DNA from: Sipunculus nudus
Lineage: Eukaryota > Annelida > Sipuncula > Golfingiida > Sipunculidae
Assembly: GCA_026874595.1 (NCBI GenBank)
Contig: CM049310.1
Span: 15,352,058-15,416,057, forward strand
Direction of reading: 5' to 3'
DNA length: 64,000 bases
Shown: piece after piece, positions 1 to 11,313 of the stretch
How the letters are laid out: each line of letters begins with the position of its first letter
How positions within the stretch are numbered: the stretch's first letter is position 1
Notes under the pieces: generated by a model
The model's database searches: none
What the model saw: the letters and a program-made list of their open reading frames with translations, nothing else
Told to the model about the DNA's origin: nothing
Made by a program: the position numbers and the translations under genes

Positions 1-204
1 GTTCACTAGCTCAGGTTTCCAGTGGATTTTAATTAAGTTAACCTATGAAGTGTTCATAAGAACCGTTTCAAGAACTGAAACATATTTTTACCTCTTTATT
101 GCAAGGTAAAAAAGAGTTCGTTTGAAATATGACATTTTTCTATTCGTACTGTGTGTCCACGCTGCATTGTAGTTTTTCATGTACTATTAGAATCTAGGAG
201 AAAC

Positions 205-1660
205 TAAACAAGTGACCCATGGGTCATGACGCTCAGCTGACTGGGAAGAGATTCGCAAAAGGAAATTTTATCATCTGAATGGTAGTAAATACCCATTCAA
301 CTGAAGCATCACACAGATTAAAGAATAGCCCAAGATTGTGTCTGTATTTATATATCTAAAAAATAGAGAAAAAAATGCGTAAACTTTAAAAAAAATACAG
401 GTGGCTCCACCGGTCTGCAGAAACTAATAAAAACACTTAATGGTCAATATCCATGCAAAGAATCATGGTGATCTCTGCATTAATTGTTCAGATACTTCAG
501 CTTTTGTATAAAAATTTTCCATTATTCTGAGGGATACTTCAGAGTCCTATAGCGTGAAGGATATGAGTAACAGAGACCTAATTTCAGGTTTCCACAGACA
601 CTCTCATGGGCCTCCTTGCATGACTTATTCTGAGGGATACTTCAGAGTCCTATAGCGTGAAGGATATGAGTAACAGAGACCTAATTTCAGGTTTCCACAG
701 ACACTTTTCATGGGCCTCCTTGCATGACAAGAATGAAGATTCTAGGTCCAGTTGTCACGATTTGTACCCTGTTGACAGATAACCACATCTTTAAAGGTCT
801 CAAAAATAGAGGAAAAAATTCGTAAAAATTTGAAACAAGCCCCATAGCTTGAAGAATATAGGTAACAGAGACCTAATTCCAGGTTTCCAGGGAGCCACCA
901 GTCTGCAGAAACTGATGAAACATCTCATGACCTCTTTGTATGCCAAAAATCATGACCATCAGTGATGTAGTTAATGAGATATTGAAGTTTTTGTATGAAA
1001 TTTTTGACTATTCTGGGGGGTACTTTGGGGCCCTATAGCTCAAAGGATATGGGTAACAGAGACCTAATTTCTGGTTTCCTTGGAGACATTTCAAAGGTCT
1101 CTTAGTGAGCCAAGAATGAAGATTCTAGGTCCAGTCTTTACGATTTGTGCCCTGTTAACAGATGTTCACATTTTTAAAGGTCTCAAAAATAGAGAAAAAA
1201 ATTCGTAAAAAAAACGAAAAATACAGGTGGCGCCACCAGTCTGCAGGAACTCATGAAAAATCTCTTGATCAATATGTATGCCAATACTCATGATCATCAG
1301 TGTTGTAGTTATTGAGGTACTGCAGTTTTTGTATCAAATTTTTCATTATTCTGGGGGGGGGGGGGGTATTTTTGAGCCATACAGCTTAAAGGATATGGGT
1401 AACAGAGACCTAATTTCATGTTTCCATGGAGACTTTTCATGGCTCTCCCAGTGTGTCATGAATGAAGATTCTAGGTCCAATTTTTAACGGTTTGTGCCCT
1501 GTTAACAGATGTTCATATCTTTAAAAAGGTCTCAAAAATAGAGAAAAAAATTCGTAAAAAATCGAAAAATACAGGTGGCGCCACCAGTCTGCAGGAACTG
1601 ATGGATCAATATGTATGCCAAAAATCATGACCATCAGTGATGTCAGCTGAGCTAAAAAAT
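205..1660 (+). mobile_element. Tandem-core element, family A, copy 1
   Basis: This is a short non-autonomous element. The 5' end carries a perfect 14-bp palindrome (TGACCCATGGGTCA, 213-226) followed by CTCAGCTGACTG (232-243). The 3' end (1642-1658) reads GTCAGCTGAGCTAAAAA, the inverse of the 5' motif, so the ends form a subterminal inverted repeat. Between them lie diverged copies of a roughly 340-bp monomer, each starting near ACAGGTGGCGCCACC (for example at 1223 and 1571). The first arm of the 3' hairpin seen in copy 2 is missing here. The organisation (short subterminal inverted repeats, 3' hairpin, tandem core) resembles pearl-type or Helentron-associated elements of molluscs. That classification is inference; the repeat structure is seen directly. 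Confidence 0.7.
522..727. repeat. Direct 103-bp tandem duplication
   Basis: Positions 522-624 and 625-727 are almost identical apart from a small difference near the ACACTCTC/ACACTTTTC stretch. This is a recent local duplication inside one family A monomer. Confidence 0.85.
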
Positions 1661-2628
1661 CAGTCTACAGACCGGACACCTTCTTCTTTTGATGGGCGGG
1701 CTATTTCTATTCAGTAAAGGTTTGAGCCCTTTTAGCATGACTTCTTCCACATATAATAAAGAAATCAAGAATAGAAGGCGAGTTCCAAAAGAAAAATTAC
1801 CATAATACCGGCATAGTCTCTCTCTCACGATAAATTCTATGAAATAAACAATAGTGATATGCCTTATAAACTGCAGATCGCCTAGTTATATAGGCCAACA
1901 TTTTAAAATTTAGTTTTCTCCGCCTTCAATCCAACATATAGCAAACTAGTCTACGGAACATGTTGAATAGTGGAGGGGGCATACAATTTGTGAGGAACCT
2001 TTATTAATATATAGCTGATGCCAGAAAGGGTATTCTGAGGAGTCAAAAGGTGTATTTAACACAGGAGCTAAAGTCTAGTTGAAAATATACTTTAAAGCTA
2101 ACCTAGATATTTAAAGAAACCTTACTTCGATACAGTAGGGTATGGAGGCGCAGACAGGGAGTGCTGACTGGCCTGTTTTATCAATGACCTTTGGTCTTTA
2201 GCTTTGGTTGTTGTTGAAAGGATCAGGTCTCTCGTCCCTTTGGAGAACCAGGGTTTAATCACAAATGGGCACACAGAGGTAGGGGGAACCACAGACAGCT
2301 TTACAATACCCAATTGCTCCACCACCATCAAACCATTTAAAGCTCATAAGTGTTTTCTCTAAGGCAGATATACCGGATTCAAAAGTGCGATAACAGTTCC
2401 GCAGTCTATTAAGATTTAAACAAATCTGCCCCAAACTGCCCACCTTTTTTTCGGAGCTCCTTAATAATATCCTAACTGGACAAAGCCATCTGAAACTTTT
2501 GAACTTTGAGTGATTCTCCCATTCTTTAAAACTTGATTCAGCCAACAGCCCACGTGCAAGCAGTGTTTGCTTTGGGCAACAGACGTAAGGCTGACCAGAA
2601 GGTCAAATATAATATAGTAAAGCTCCTA
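1661..2628. other. Unassigned non-coding stretch
   Basis: I recognise no gene here. Two overlapping minus-strand reading frames (2122-2331 and 2255-2545) encode no motif I know and look like chance frames. Confidence 0.5.
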
Positions 2629-2639
2629 CACTGCAAAAA

Positions 2640-3015
2640 CAGTGTTTAGGGCCTAAACACATTTCTAAACGCCTGATTTGTCTCCACTTTTACCTCACGT
2701 TTAGCTGCTACACATGTTTAGATTGCATGTGCTTAGCCCTGAAAGTGTTTACGGTTGAGACACGTTTAGCTGTTTATCATGTTCAGGGGCTAAACACATT
2801 CCTAAACGCCTGATTTGTCTCCACTTTTACCACACGTTTTGCTGCTACACATGTTTAAATTGCATGTGCTTAGCCCTGAAAGTGTTTACGGTTGAGACAC
2901 GTTTAGCTGTTTATCATGTTCAGGGCCTAAACACATTCCTTAACGCCTGATTTGTCCCCACTTTTACCACACGTTTAGCTGCTAGGCATGTTTAAAACGC
3001 ACGTGTTTAGCCCTT
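2640..3015. repeat. Left subterminal array, about 137-bp unit
   Basis: Nearly three copies of a unit of about 137 bp occur, each beginning GCCTAAACACATT (2651, 2789, 2925) and containing ACGTTTAGCTG and ATGTTTA motifs. The array sits immediately inside the left inverted terminus of the CACTA-like element. Confidence 0.85.
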
Positions 3016-4040
3016 AATTCATATACACCAGGGATGTATATTATCAAGACTGCCACAGATAAATTACAAAAATCTATATTGCCTGCTATTCTACTTTACA
3101 GTTTGTTAACAACAGCTAATTTTCAAAATGTTAAAATAATTGAGCAAAAATCATTTTTAGCATACCAAAGAAAAAAAATATAAATTGTGCCCAAAAACTC
3201 TTCCACACATCACACCTATCCCCTTCTAGTGCAAACCATTAGCCACTAGCCTTGCTCATTTGTTAAATACACTGGGTATCTGAATGTTTACATAACAAAT
3301 GATTTTACTTTCAAAATAAACATTTATTCAAACAAAAGGTATTTATTAACAAAGGATATGTGTGGTTCCAAGCAGCTTACACAAAATACGGCCTGTAGGC
3401 CCAATGCAAACCTGTGTAATGAAATAGTAAGTACACTGCTCTTCACTTGTTTCCCCCTACAATATATATTTTTCAAGTTAATGTATTTATTTTAACTAGA
3501 TAAATATCATGAGCACTAAATCTCCTGCCACATAGGAATGCAAGAAATGTGAACTTTGACTGGTATAATACTAGAGAAATTTATCAAAGTTATTAAGAAT
3601 GCAATGGAAACCCAATAAAGTGAGAATACCCATACACATGCCTTAAACACTAGGTATAGAGGTTGATCAAATGACACTTATTGACATACAAGATCACATA
3701 TGAATTACATAAGTCAAAGTTAAAAAGACAATCATTCAATAGTTACTAAAACCTCATCAGCTCAGGAGACCCATACAATACACATGACATTATTATTATT
3801 AGTAGGTATGAGTAAAATGTTTTGAGATAACACCTCACATATGAATTATATTAAAACTGTTAAAAAATAAATCAATTAAAAAATATGAAAATCATTCAAG
3901 TGTAACCAAAACATAACCAGGTAAGAAGATCCATAGACCCTCTTACAATTTTATTTAAAAGTGGACATGAGTTGCACTTTTTGAGTAATCCCATACATGT
4001 CATGTTTGATTTAAATCTTTTTTTAAATCATAAAAAAATA
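3016..4040. other. AT-rich stretch without recognised gene
   Basis: Interior of the CACTA-like element. It is AT-rich and lacks long reading frames, RNA genes or clear repeats. Confidence 0.5.
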
Positions 4041-4223
4041 AACAAGTGACCCATGGGTCATGACGCTCAGCTGACTGGGAAGAGATTCGCAAAAGGAAAT
4101 TTTATCATCAGAATGGTAGTATATACCCATTCAACTGAAGCATCAAACAGATTAACCAACAGGCCAAGATTTAGTCTGTATTTATATATCTCAAAAATAG
4201 AGAAAAATGTGTAAACTTTTAAA

Positions 4224-5396
4224 ACTAGAATACGGGTAACCGACAAGTGACTACATGTATCTGCCAAAATCGGATAGTGAGGCATGGATTGAGTGGCAAG
4301 GGGAAATAGAGTGAGGTATGTTGCATATTAGCATGGATGTCTGCAGCCTAAATGTGTATGTAGGTTGTGCCACCTACCACAAATCCAGAAAGCTGTGCAA
4401 GTTGTATACACCTGCAAAATTTTAGGCAGAAAAGTCAAACCACTACATGTATATGAGCGATTTTTGCCCATGGCAGACAAACAGACAAACACTGTGCAAA
4501 AATCTTTGCAGGTAACCCCTCCAGTTTTGTGTATGATAAAGACCTATGTGAGATCTAAACACATGCACAATTTTGGCCCAATCGGTCAAATGGTTCCTGA
4601 GATATGAGCTTGGATGTGTCCAGCGTTAACTAGAATGTAGGTGGCGCCACCTGTCATAGAATCAAGAAAGCTGTCCACGATGTATAAACCTGCAAAATTT
4701 TAGGCAGTTATGTCGAACCACTACAGAGAAATGAGTAATTTTAGGCCACGGCAGACTAACAGACAGACGCTGTGCAAACATTGTTACAGGTGGCGCCACC
4801 ATTTTTTGTGTATGTTACAGAGCTATCAAAGGGCTACATTTGTATAAATTTTATTTCCTGATCGGTCAAACGGTTCCCGAGATATAAGCTTGGATGTCAT
4901 CAGCGTGAACGTGAACGTAGGTGGCGCCACCTGTCATAAAATCAAGAAAGCTATCCTGGATGTATACACATGACGAATTTCAGGTGAATTAGTCAATTCA
5001 CTGCAGAGATATGAGTGATTTTAACCCAAGGCAGATGAACAGATGGACACTGTGCAAACATGGTTGCAGGTGGCGCCACCATTTTTTGTGTATGTTATAA
5101 AGCAATCCAAGGGCTAAATTTGTATCAATTTTATTTCCTGATCGGTCAAACAGTTCCCGAGATATGTGGGTTTATGAGTGGAAACAGACCCACAAATGGA
5201 CACTGGATAGAGAGGAAAGGTCAGAGGTCAATGCAAATTGGTTAGGCACCAGTTCACATGTGACCCGATAATAGGTGTAAGTTTGGGAATAATCGGTCCA
5301 TTAGTCTCCGAGGAGCTCTCTGGAAACGAACGCCGCCGCGGCGGAGGAACTCGGTCAAAAACATAGTAACCGCAAAACTTCGTTTTGGCGGATACA
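4224..5396 (+). mobile_element. Tandem-core element, family B, copy 1 (nested in family A)
   Basis: It starts CTAGAATACGGGTAA and ends in a hairpin (5366-5395) with arms close to GTAACCGCAAAAC and GTTTTGGCGGATAC. The core is a roughly 280-bp repeat made of two related halves of about 140 bp, most halves marked by GGTGGCGCCACC. The uninterrupted family A copy at 361-410 shows the empty site: the insertion lies in an A-rich run just before TACAGGTGGC. The 5' GTATCTGCC (4257-4265) nearly inverts the 3' GGCGGATAC. Confidence 0.75.
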
Positions 5397-7415
5397 AAAA
5401 TACAGGTGGCTCCACCAGTCTGCAGAAACTAATAAAAACACTTAATGGTCAATATCCATGCAAAAAATCATGGTGATCTCTGCATTTGTTGTTCAGATAC
5501 TTCAGTTTTTGTATCAAATTGTCCATTATTCTGAGGGATACTTCGGAGTCCTATAGCTTGAAAGATATGGGTAACAGAGACCTAATTTCAAGTTTCCACA
5601 GGCACCTTTCATGGGCCTCCTTGCATGACAAGAATGAAGATTCTAGGTCCAGTTGTTGCGATTTGTACCCTGTTGACAGATAACCACATCTTTAAAGGTC
5701 TCAAAAAAAAGAAAAAAATTCGTAAAAATCTGAAAAAAAATAGAGGTGGCACACCCAGTCTGCAGAAATTGATGGAACAGCTCATGATCAATATGTATGC
5801 CGAAAATCATGACCATCAGTGTTGTAGTTATTGAAATACTGCAGTTTTTGTATCAAATTTTCCATTATTCTGGGGGGGGGGGTATTTTGGACCCATACAG
5901 CTTAAAGAATATGGGTAACAGAGACCTAATTTCAAGTTTCCATGGAGACTTTTCATGGGTCTCCCTGTGTGTCAAGAATGAAGATTCTTGGTCCAGTTTT
6001 TATGATTTGTGCCCTGTTAACAGATGTTCATATCTTTAAAGGTCTCAAAAATACAGAAAAATTTCGTAAAAAAAACCGAACAAATACAGGTGGTGCCACC
6101 AGTCTGCAGAAACTTATGAAACACTCCATGATCAATATCCATGCAAACAATTATGGTTATCTCTGCATTAGTTGTTCAGATACTTTAGCTTTTGTATCAA
6201 ATTTTCCATTATTCTGAGCTGTACTTTGGAGTGCCATAGCTCAAAGGATAATGGTAACAGAGACCAAATTTCAGGTTTACATGGAGACTTATCATGGGTC
6301 TCCCCGTGTGTCAAGGACGAAGATTCTACGTCCAGTCGTTACGATTTGTACCCTGTTGACAGATAACTACATCCTTAAAGGTCTCAAAAATGGAGAAAAC
6401 AATTGGTGAACATTGAAAAATACAGGTGGCGCCACCAGTCTGCACAAACTGATGAAACATCTCATGATCAATATGTATGTCGAAAATCATGACCATCAGT
6501 GATGTAGTTAATGAGATATTGAAGTTTTTGTATGAAATTTTTGACTATTCTGGGGGGTAATTTTGGGCCCCATAGCTCGAAGGATATGGGTAACAGAGAC
6601 CTAATTTCTGGTTTCCATGGAGACTTTTCATAGGTCTCTCAGTGTGTCGAAAATGAAGATTCTAGGTCCAGTTGTTACAATTTGTGCCACGCTAACAGAT
6701 GACAGCATCATCAAAGGTCTCAAAAATAGAGGAAAAAATTGTAAAAAATCAAACAGTACAGGTGGCGCCACCAGTCTGCAGGAACTGATCGAACATCTCA
6801 TGATCAATATGTATGCCAAAAATGAAGACCATCAGTGATGTAGTTATTGAGATATTGAAGTTTTTGTATGAAATTTTTTACTATTCTGGGGGGTACTTTG
6901 GGGCCCCATAGCTCAAAGGATATGGGTAACAGAGACCTAATTTCTGGTTTCCAAGGAGATTTTTCATGGACCTCTCAGTGTGTCAAGAATTAAGATTCTT
7001 AGTCCAGTCTTTATGATTTGTGCCTTGTTAACAGATGTTCACATTTTTAAAGGTCTCAAAAATAGAGAAAAAAATTCGTAAAAAATCGAAAAATACAGGT
7101 GGCACCACCAGTCTGCAGGAAATGATGTAACATCTCATGATCAATATGTATGCCAAAAATCATGACCATCAGTCAAGTAGTTAATGAGATATTGAAGTTT
7201 TTGTATGAAATTTTTGACTTTTCTGGGGGGTACTTTGGGGCCACATAGCTCGAAGGATATGGGTAACAGAGACCTAATTTCTGGTTTCCAAGGAGATTTT
7301 TTATGGACCTCTCAGGTTCTAGGTCCAGCGGTTACGATTTGTGCCTGGTTAACGGACGGACAGACGGACAGACGGACGGACGGACAGACGGACGACGGAC
7401 AAAGAGTGATCGCTA

Positions 7416-7446
7416 TAGCTCAGATGACTTTCAGTCAGCTGAGCTA
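7416..7446 (+). other. 3' terminal hairpin of family A
   Basis: TAGCTCAGATGAC and GTCAGCTGAGCTA form a 13-bp stem with one mismatch and a 5-nt loop, followed by AAAAA. The second arm is also complementary to the 5' subterminal motif. This is the likely transposition-relevant end. Confidence 0.75.
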
Positions 7447-7450
7447 AAAA

Positions 7451-7976
7451 TCTTTCAAGAATGACCAAAACGTAATTATCATTTCCAAACAGAGAGCTTC
7501 AAAAATATTACTACTAACATATACTAACCTAATACATCTCTTGGCATGTTGCAATAAATGTTGATAAATGTATGCCATGGCACATGTTACAGCTTCTCAA
7601 AGTCAACATAAAAGATAAACTAAGTAATAAGTCCAATAACTAAAACTAAGTCCAATAATTCAACCAAAACACTGCAAGCAGAACCATTAAAAAAATTTTA
7701 AAAGAATTATTCTAGAGACAACTCCTGTGTCACGCTAACCAATACAGACCTTATTCTTAACTGGAAAAACATTTTGCAGAACGACTCTAGCATGTTTACA
7801 GAATATAATCAAGTTTTAGTTTCCTGTGACTGGCCAAAGGTACTGAACCAAATGCATATGAACAAAATTACAGAATCAGTTATATGACTTTTTTTAACTG
7901 CAGTCATATCCTTGAATACAGATTTACAACATTTACCATGTTTATGCACTGGTGTCCATATGTCATCTAGTGATAC
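7451..7976. other. Non-coding stretch downstream of the minus-strand gene
   Basis: AT-rich sequence with no recognised gene. It would be the 3' untranslated side of the minus-strand gene that ends at 7977. Confidence 0.45.
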
Positions 7977-8279
7977 TTAAATTTCATTAAATTTCTTTTC
8001 AAATTTTATGTACACAGATGACTTGAAGAAAGGATTTTTGGTGTCACAGATCATGTATCTCTGAAGAAAACCCAAAAGTTGATACTCCTTTGGGTATGAA
8101 AGGTCCCAGGCATAATATGCCCCTATCAAGCAGTAGAGCACCTGAAATAGACACGAGGTGTCTAGTGTAATTTCCATTGTGTCTGCCACAAGCCAAGCCT
8201 GATCAATCCTTGTTCCATCTTTGGTGATGATAACCCTTGGAGGAGACTTTGCAGCACATCCTGTGTCCAAGTCCACGGC
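7977..8279 (-). CDS. Last exon of the CACTA-enclosed gene
   Basis: The acceptor TTTGCAG precedes GCCGTGG at 8279. The frame is open for 100 codons to the stop at 7977. It joins the preceding exon (ending GTGGTTGAT before GTAAG) in phase 0. Confidence 0.6.
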   Translation of the reverse strand, partial: AVDLDTGCAAKSPPRVIITKDGTRIDQAWLVADTMEITLDTSCLFQVLYCLIGAYYAWDLSYPKEYQLLGFLQRYMICDTKNPFFKSSVYIKFEKKFNEI

Positions 8280-9990
8280 CTGCAAATTGGTTAAACTTGC
8301 ATCAGAGCATCGGAAGTAATCTTGAAAAAAGGGCTAAACTGTAATATGTGATATACTTGTTTAACAGGGGGTTGATTCTTTTAAGATTATGTTATATGAC
8401 ACAAGTTACTTGACTAATTTTTCAAAACACCATGAATTTGGTCTTTGCGTAAGTAAACTTTTATCCATGTTAGTCAAGCCAGTTTTGTAATCCTAGCATT
8501 CATAGCTAAAACTTTCTCATCTGGCCCAGGCATTCCATTTGGTCAAAATGAATTTCATAGTCAGTGTACTAGTAACTGTCCATTTACACAGTTTCAACTT
8601 GTTGATTTAAAAGTTTTCACCTTTTACATCTTAAGATGGCATACCACTGGTAAATGTGAAAGATCATTCCTATGGCAATTTTGTTTGATGGATCTGTCCG
8701 TTGCACAATTGGTTTTGCTTAAAAGTAGTTTTATACACTCGTATACAAGGATCAACAGTCACCATTATTGATTTTGATACAAAATCTGACCATACATCAT
8801 TTGTTTAAATATGTCCCTTAGTTGAGTTTTGTTGTGCTCTCAAGGATAAATGTGGCAGTGCATGCCAAGGCACCAGCCATGGTATCCCTTGACTTTTCTC
8901 AGGGGACGAAAAACATTACATATTATTTCCACTTGATCTGCTCATAACTTGTTCAAGCAATAAGTAGCAGTGAGCCAGTACTTACATCAACCACTTCGAT
9001 TGCTGGCTTCATCTTGTTCTTGAAGCTCAATCTTTTTTGGAGGGCAAGAATTACTTCAAGCTCTTCATGTTCCTCATTATACATGTCAGCTTGAAAAAAA
9101 GACAATTGTGATTAGCCCAACATTTCACAATAATGAAAAATAAAACCATCTTTTTTATGTGTTAGATCCAACCAAAACTAAAAATACAAGATAAATGATG
9201 TAATTTTACAAAAATACAACCCTAAAATAAGGTATAGGAAAGGATACCAAAAACACCATTTAATAAACTCTGGGCCCTAAACTTTATTACCACAAATGTA
9301 TAAGCTTTTTCCATTTATTGTACACAGGTTCTATAAATACACTGATGATGATAGAGTCAAGAAGTTCTATAAAAACTGTTCTTTTTAGAATATTAAATTC
9401 CCTTTCTAGTGTTTTCTCCCTTTAAACACTGGAATTTCAAAAATGGGTTTTACCTCTTTCTCCAATTCAGTCACTGAAATGGTCACATCCAGGATGTTGG
9501 TTAGTTTGTCCATCATTTCGTTGTATGATGCTTTTGTATCATCCATTTGAATGAGGCTTTCAAACTCCAGTACAATCTGAGAAAGGATTGAAGCTTTTTA
9601 TAGAATGTTTGCACCTTCTTTTAAAGGCATTTAAAGGGAGTGACTGTTATTACATTAGCAAAAGTAGTCATAGATGCTTTAATTCAACATATCACACTAA
9701 GTTTAACACAAACATACTAATACATCAGGGTAAAGGAAAGCAGGCAATCTCATAGACAAGTTTCAGTATTAACATGACTTAAATATAAAATAAAAGACCC
9801 ACAGTTTAGTGTGCTCAGTTGAATTGAATATTTGTATAAAATCCTAGCATATGGTAAAGGATCAACAGTTATTATATATTTTCTATATCCAGGTCACTGA
9901 AATATTTAAGTACAACTATTTCATATACAAGAATTACCTTTATCTCACTTCTCATTTGACCACATAAAGACAACACATTTGGTGTTGAAT
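7977..9990 (-). CDS. Spliced gene inside the CACTA-like element, uncharacterised protein
   Basis: Four exons can be read on the minus strand: about 9990-9938, 9576-9454, 9089-8986 and 8279-7977, with donors GTAATT, GTAAAA and GTAAG and pyrimidine-rich acceptors. An ATG at 9955 lies in frame in the first. The predicted C-terminal part contains a segment around AYYAWDLSYPKEYQLLGF and ends KKFNEI before a stop. From memory, similar segments occur in poorly characterised, often transposon-associated proteins of fish and invertebrates, some labelled SAM-domain-containing protein 3-like. I cannot assign a function. The acceptor at 9089 does not keep the frame coming from 9454; an AG 18 nt downstream would. 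A family A element begins directly upstream at about 9991, so the 5' part is displaced or lost. It could be the transposon's own accessory gene. Confidence 0.5.
8986..9089 (-). CDS. Internal exon of the CACTA-enclosed gene
   Basis: The acceptor TTTTTTTCAAG and donor GATGTAAG bound an exon rich in Glu, Lys and Leu codons (EELEVILALQKRL). The strong acceptor puts it out of frame with the upstream exon; acceptor choice or a lesion is unresolved. Confidence 0.45.
9454..9576 (-). CDS. Internal exon of the CACTA-enclosed gene
   Basis: A 123-nt exon of exactly 41 codons lies between acceptor TTTCTCAG and donor GAGGTAAAA. Only this frame is open throughout; it encodes an acidic helical segment. Confidence 0.55.
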
Positions 9991-10886
9991 GGTGTTACTT
10001 TGGAGCCCCATAGCTAAAAGAATATGAGTAACAGAGACCTAATTTCAGGTTTCCAAGAAGACATATCATGGGTCTCCCAGTATGTCAGAAGATAATAGGT
10101 CCAGTCATTACCTTTGTATCCTGTTAACAGATGACCACTTTTCAAGGTCTCGAAAAAATACAGGTAAAAAACTGTAAATAGTCGAAAAAATAAAGGTGGT
10201 GCCACCAGTCTGCAGAACCTGATGAAACATCCCATGACCAATTTCCATGCTAAAAATCATAATGATCCATGCAATACATGTTGAGATATTTAAGGTTTGT
10301 ATTTAATTTTCCATTATCCTGGGGGTTACTTTGGAACACCATAGGTAAAAGAATATGAGTAACAGAGACCTAATTTCAGGTTTCCAAGAAGACATATCAT
10401 GGGCCTCCCAGTATTTCAAAAAAGAAGATTCTAGGATTAGTCGTAAACTGTGTGTCCTGTTAACAGATGACTGCATTTTTCAAAGTCTCAAAAATACAGA
10501 AAAAAAAATGGTAAAAAATTGAAAAAAATAGATGGTGCCACCAGTCTGCAGAAACTGATGATACATCCCATGACCAGTATCCTTGCTAAAAATCATGATG
10601 ATCCATGCATTAGTTGTTGAGATATTTGAGGTTTTGTGTAAAATTTTCCATTATTCTGGGGGGTACTTCAGAGCCCACTAGCTCGGAGGATATAGATCAA
10701 AGTGACCGAATTTCAGGTTTGCAAGGGGAATTTTCATGGTCCTCTCAGAATGTCAAATTACAGGATTCTAGTTCCAGCATTTGTGGTTTGTGCCCTGTTA
10801 ATGGACAGAGGCCCATTGCCAGACAGACAACTGACAAAGAGGGTTTGCTATAGCTCAGATGACTTACAGTCAGCTAAGCTAAAAAT
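9991..10886 (+). mobile_element. Tandem-core element, family A, copy 3 (5' truncated)
   Basis: About two and a half family A monomers begin mid-unit near GGTGTTACTTTGG. They end with the diagnostic hairpin (10851-10881, arms TAGCTCAGATGAC and GTCAGCTAAGCTA) and AAAAA. The palindromic 5' end is absent. It adjoins the first readable exon of the minus-strand gene. Confidence 0.7.
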
Positions 10887-11313
10887 TGCTTAGGCCCACA
10901 AAAGGTTATTTTTCACCTACCTTTTTTCAGAAACAAGTGCAGGGAGCCAATTTTTTACCTTTTTATTACTTCTATTTTTTAAATTCAATAACCAACCTAA
11001 TTTTTTAGCTTTAATTTTTAATTTTAAGATTTTAACTGATTAAATACTTACATTTACATACTGTTAAATCAACAATACGTACAGGTAAATAATAAGTCAC
11101 AGTACAAAATTAGCAAAATTTTTTGTGCTGATTTTAAATAACTTAAAAAATTTACAAAATTAATCTTATTATTTATACAGAATTGAATTTTGAATAAATA
11201 AAATTATATCCCTGAACAAAAATCTATAGCTATAGCTATTCATAGGTTAGGTGACTAAATATCTTCTTGATTTTTTACACATTGCATTATGTTCAGGCCC
11301 ATAACCTCTAGAA
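10887..11313. other. AT-rich spacer
   Basis: Low-complexity AT-rich DNA between family A copy 3 and family B copy 2. A minus-strand GTAGGTGAA near 10918 resembles a splice donor, but I cannot define an exon there. Confidence 0.4.

Larger units (their letters stand above)
4043..7450 (+). mobile_element. Tandem-core element, family A, copy 2 (interrupted by family B)
   Basis: The 5' part (4043-4223) repeats positions 205-395 closely, with the palindrome at 4047-4060 and CTCAGCTGACTG at 4066-4077. A family B element then interrupts it. The core resumes at 5397 and carries about six monomers of roughly 340 bp (starts near 5402, 5741, 6086, 6422, 6758, 7095), then a GACG/GACA-rich run (7355-7400). 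It ends in a hairpin and GAGCTAAAAA. This is the most complete family A copy in the window, with both termini present. Confidence 0.75.

Noticed and set aside
2629-3015. CRISPR-like direct repeats
   Set aside because: Units are long, adjacent and without unique spacers; they are transposon subterminal repeats in a eukaryotic genome.
4365-7447. Numerous 60-90 codon frames within families A and B
   Set aside because: They are translations of repeat monomers, recur with each copy and break at monomer differences.
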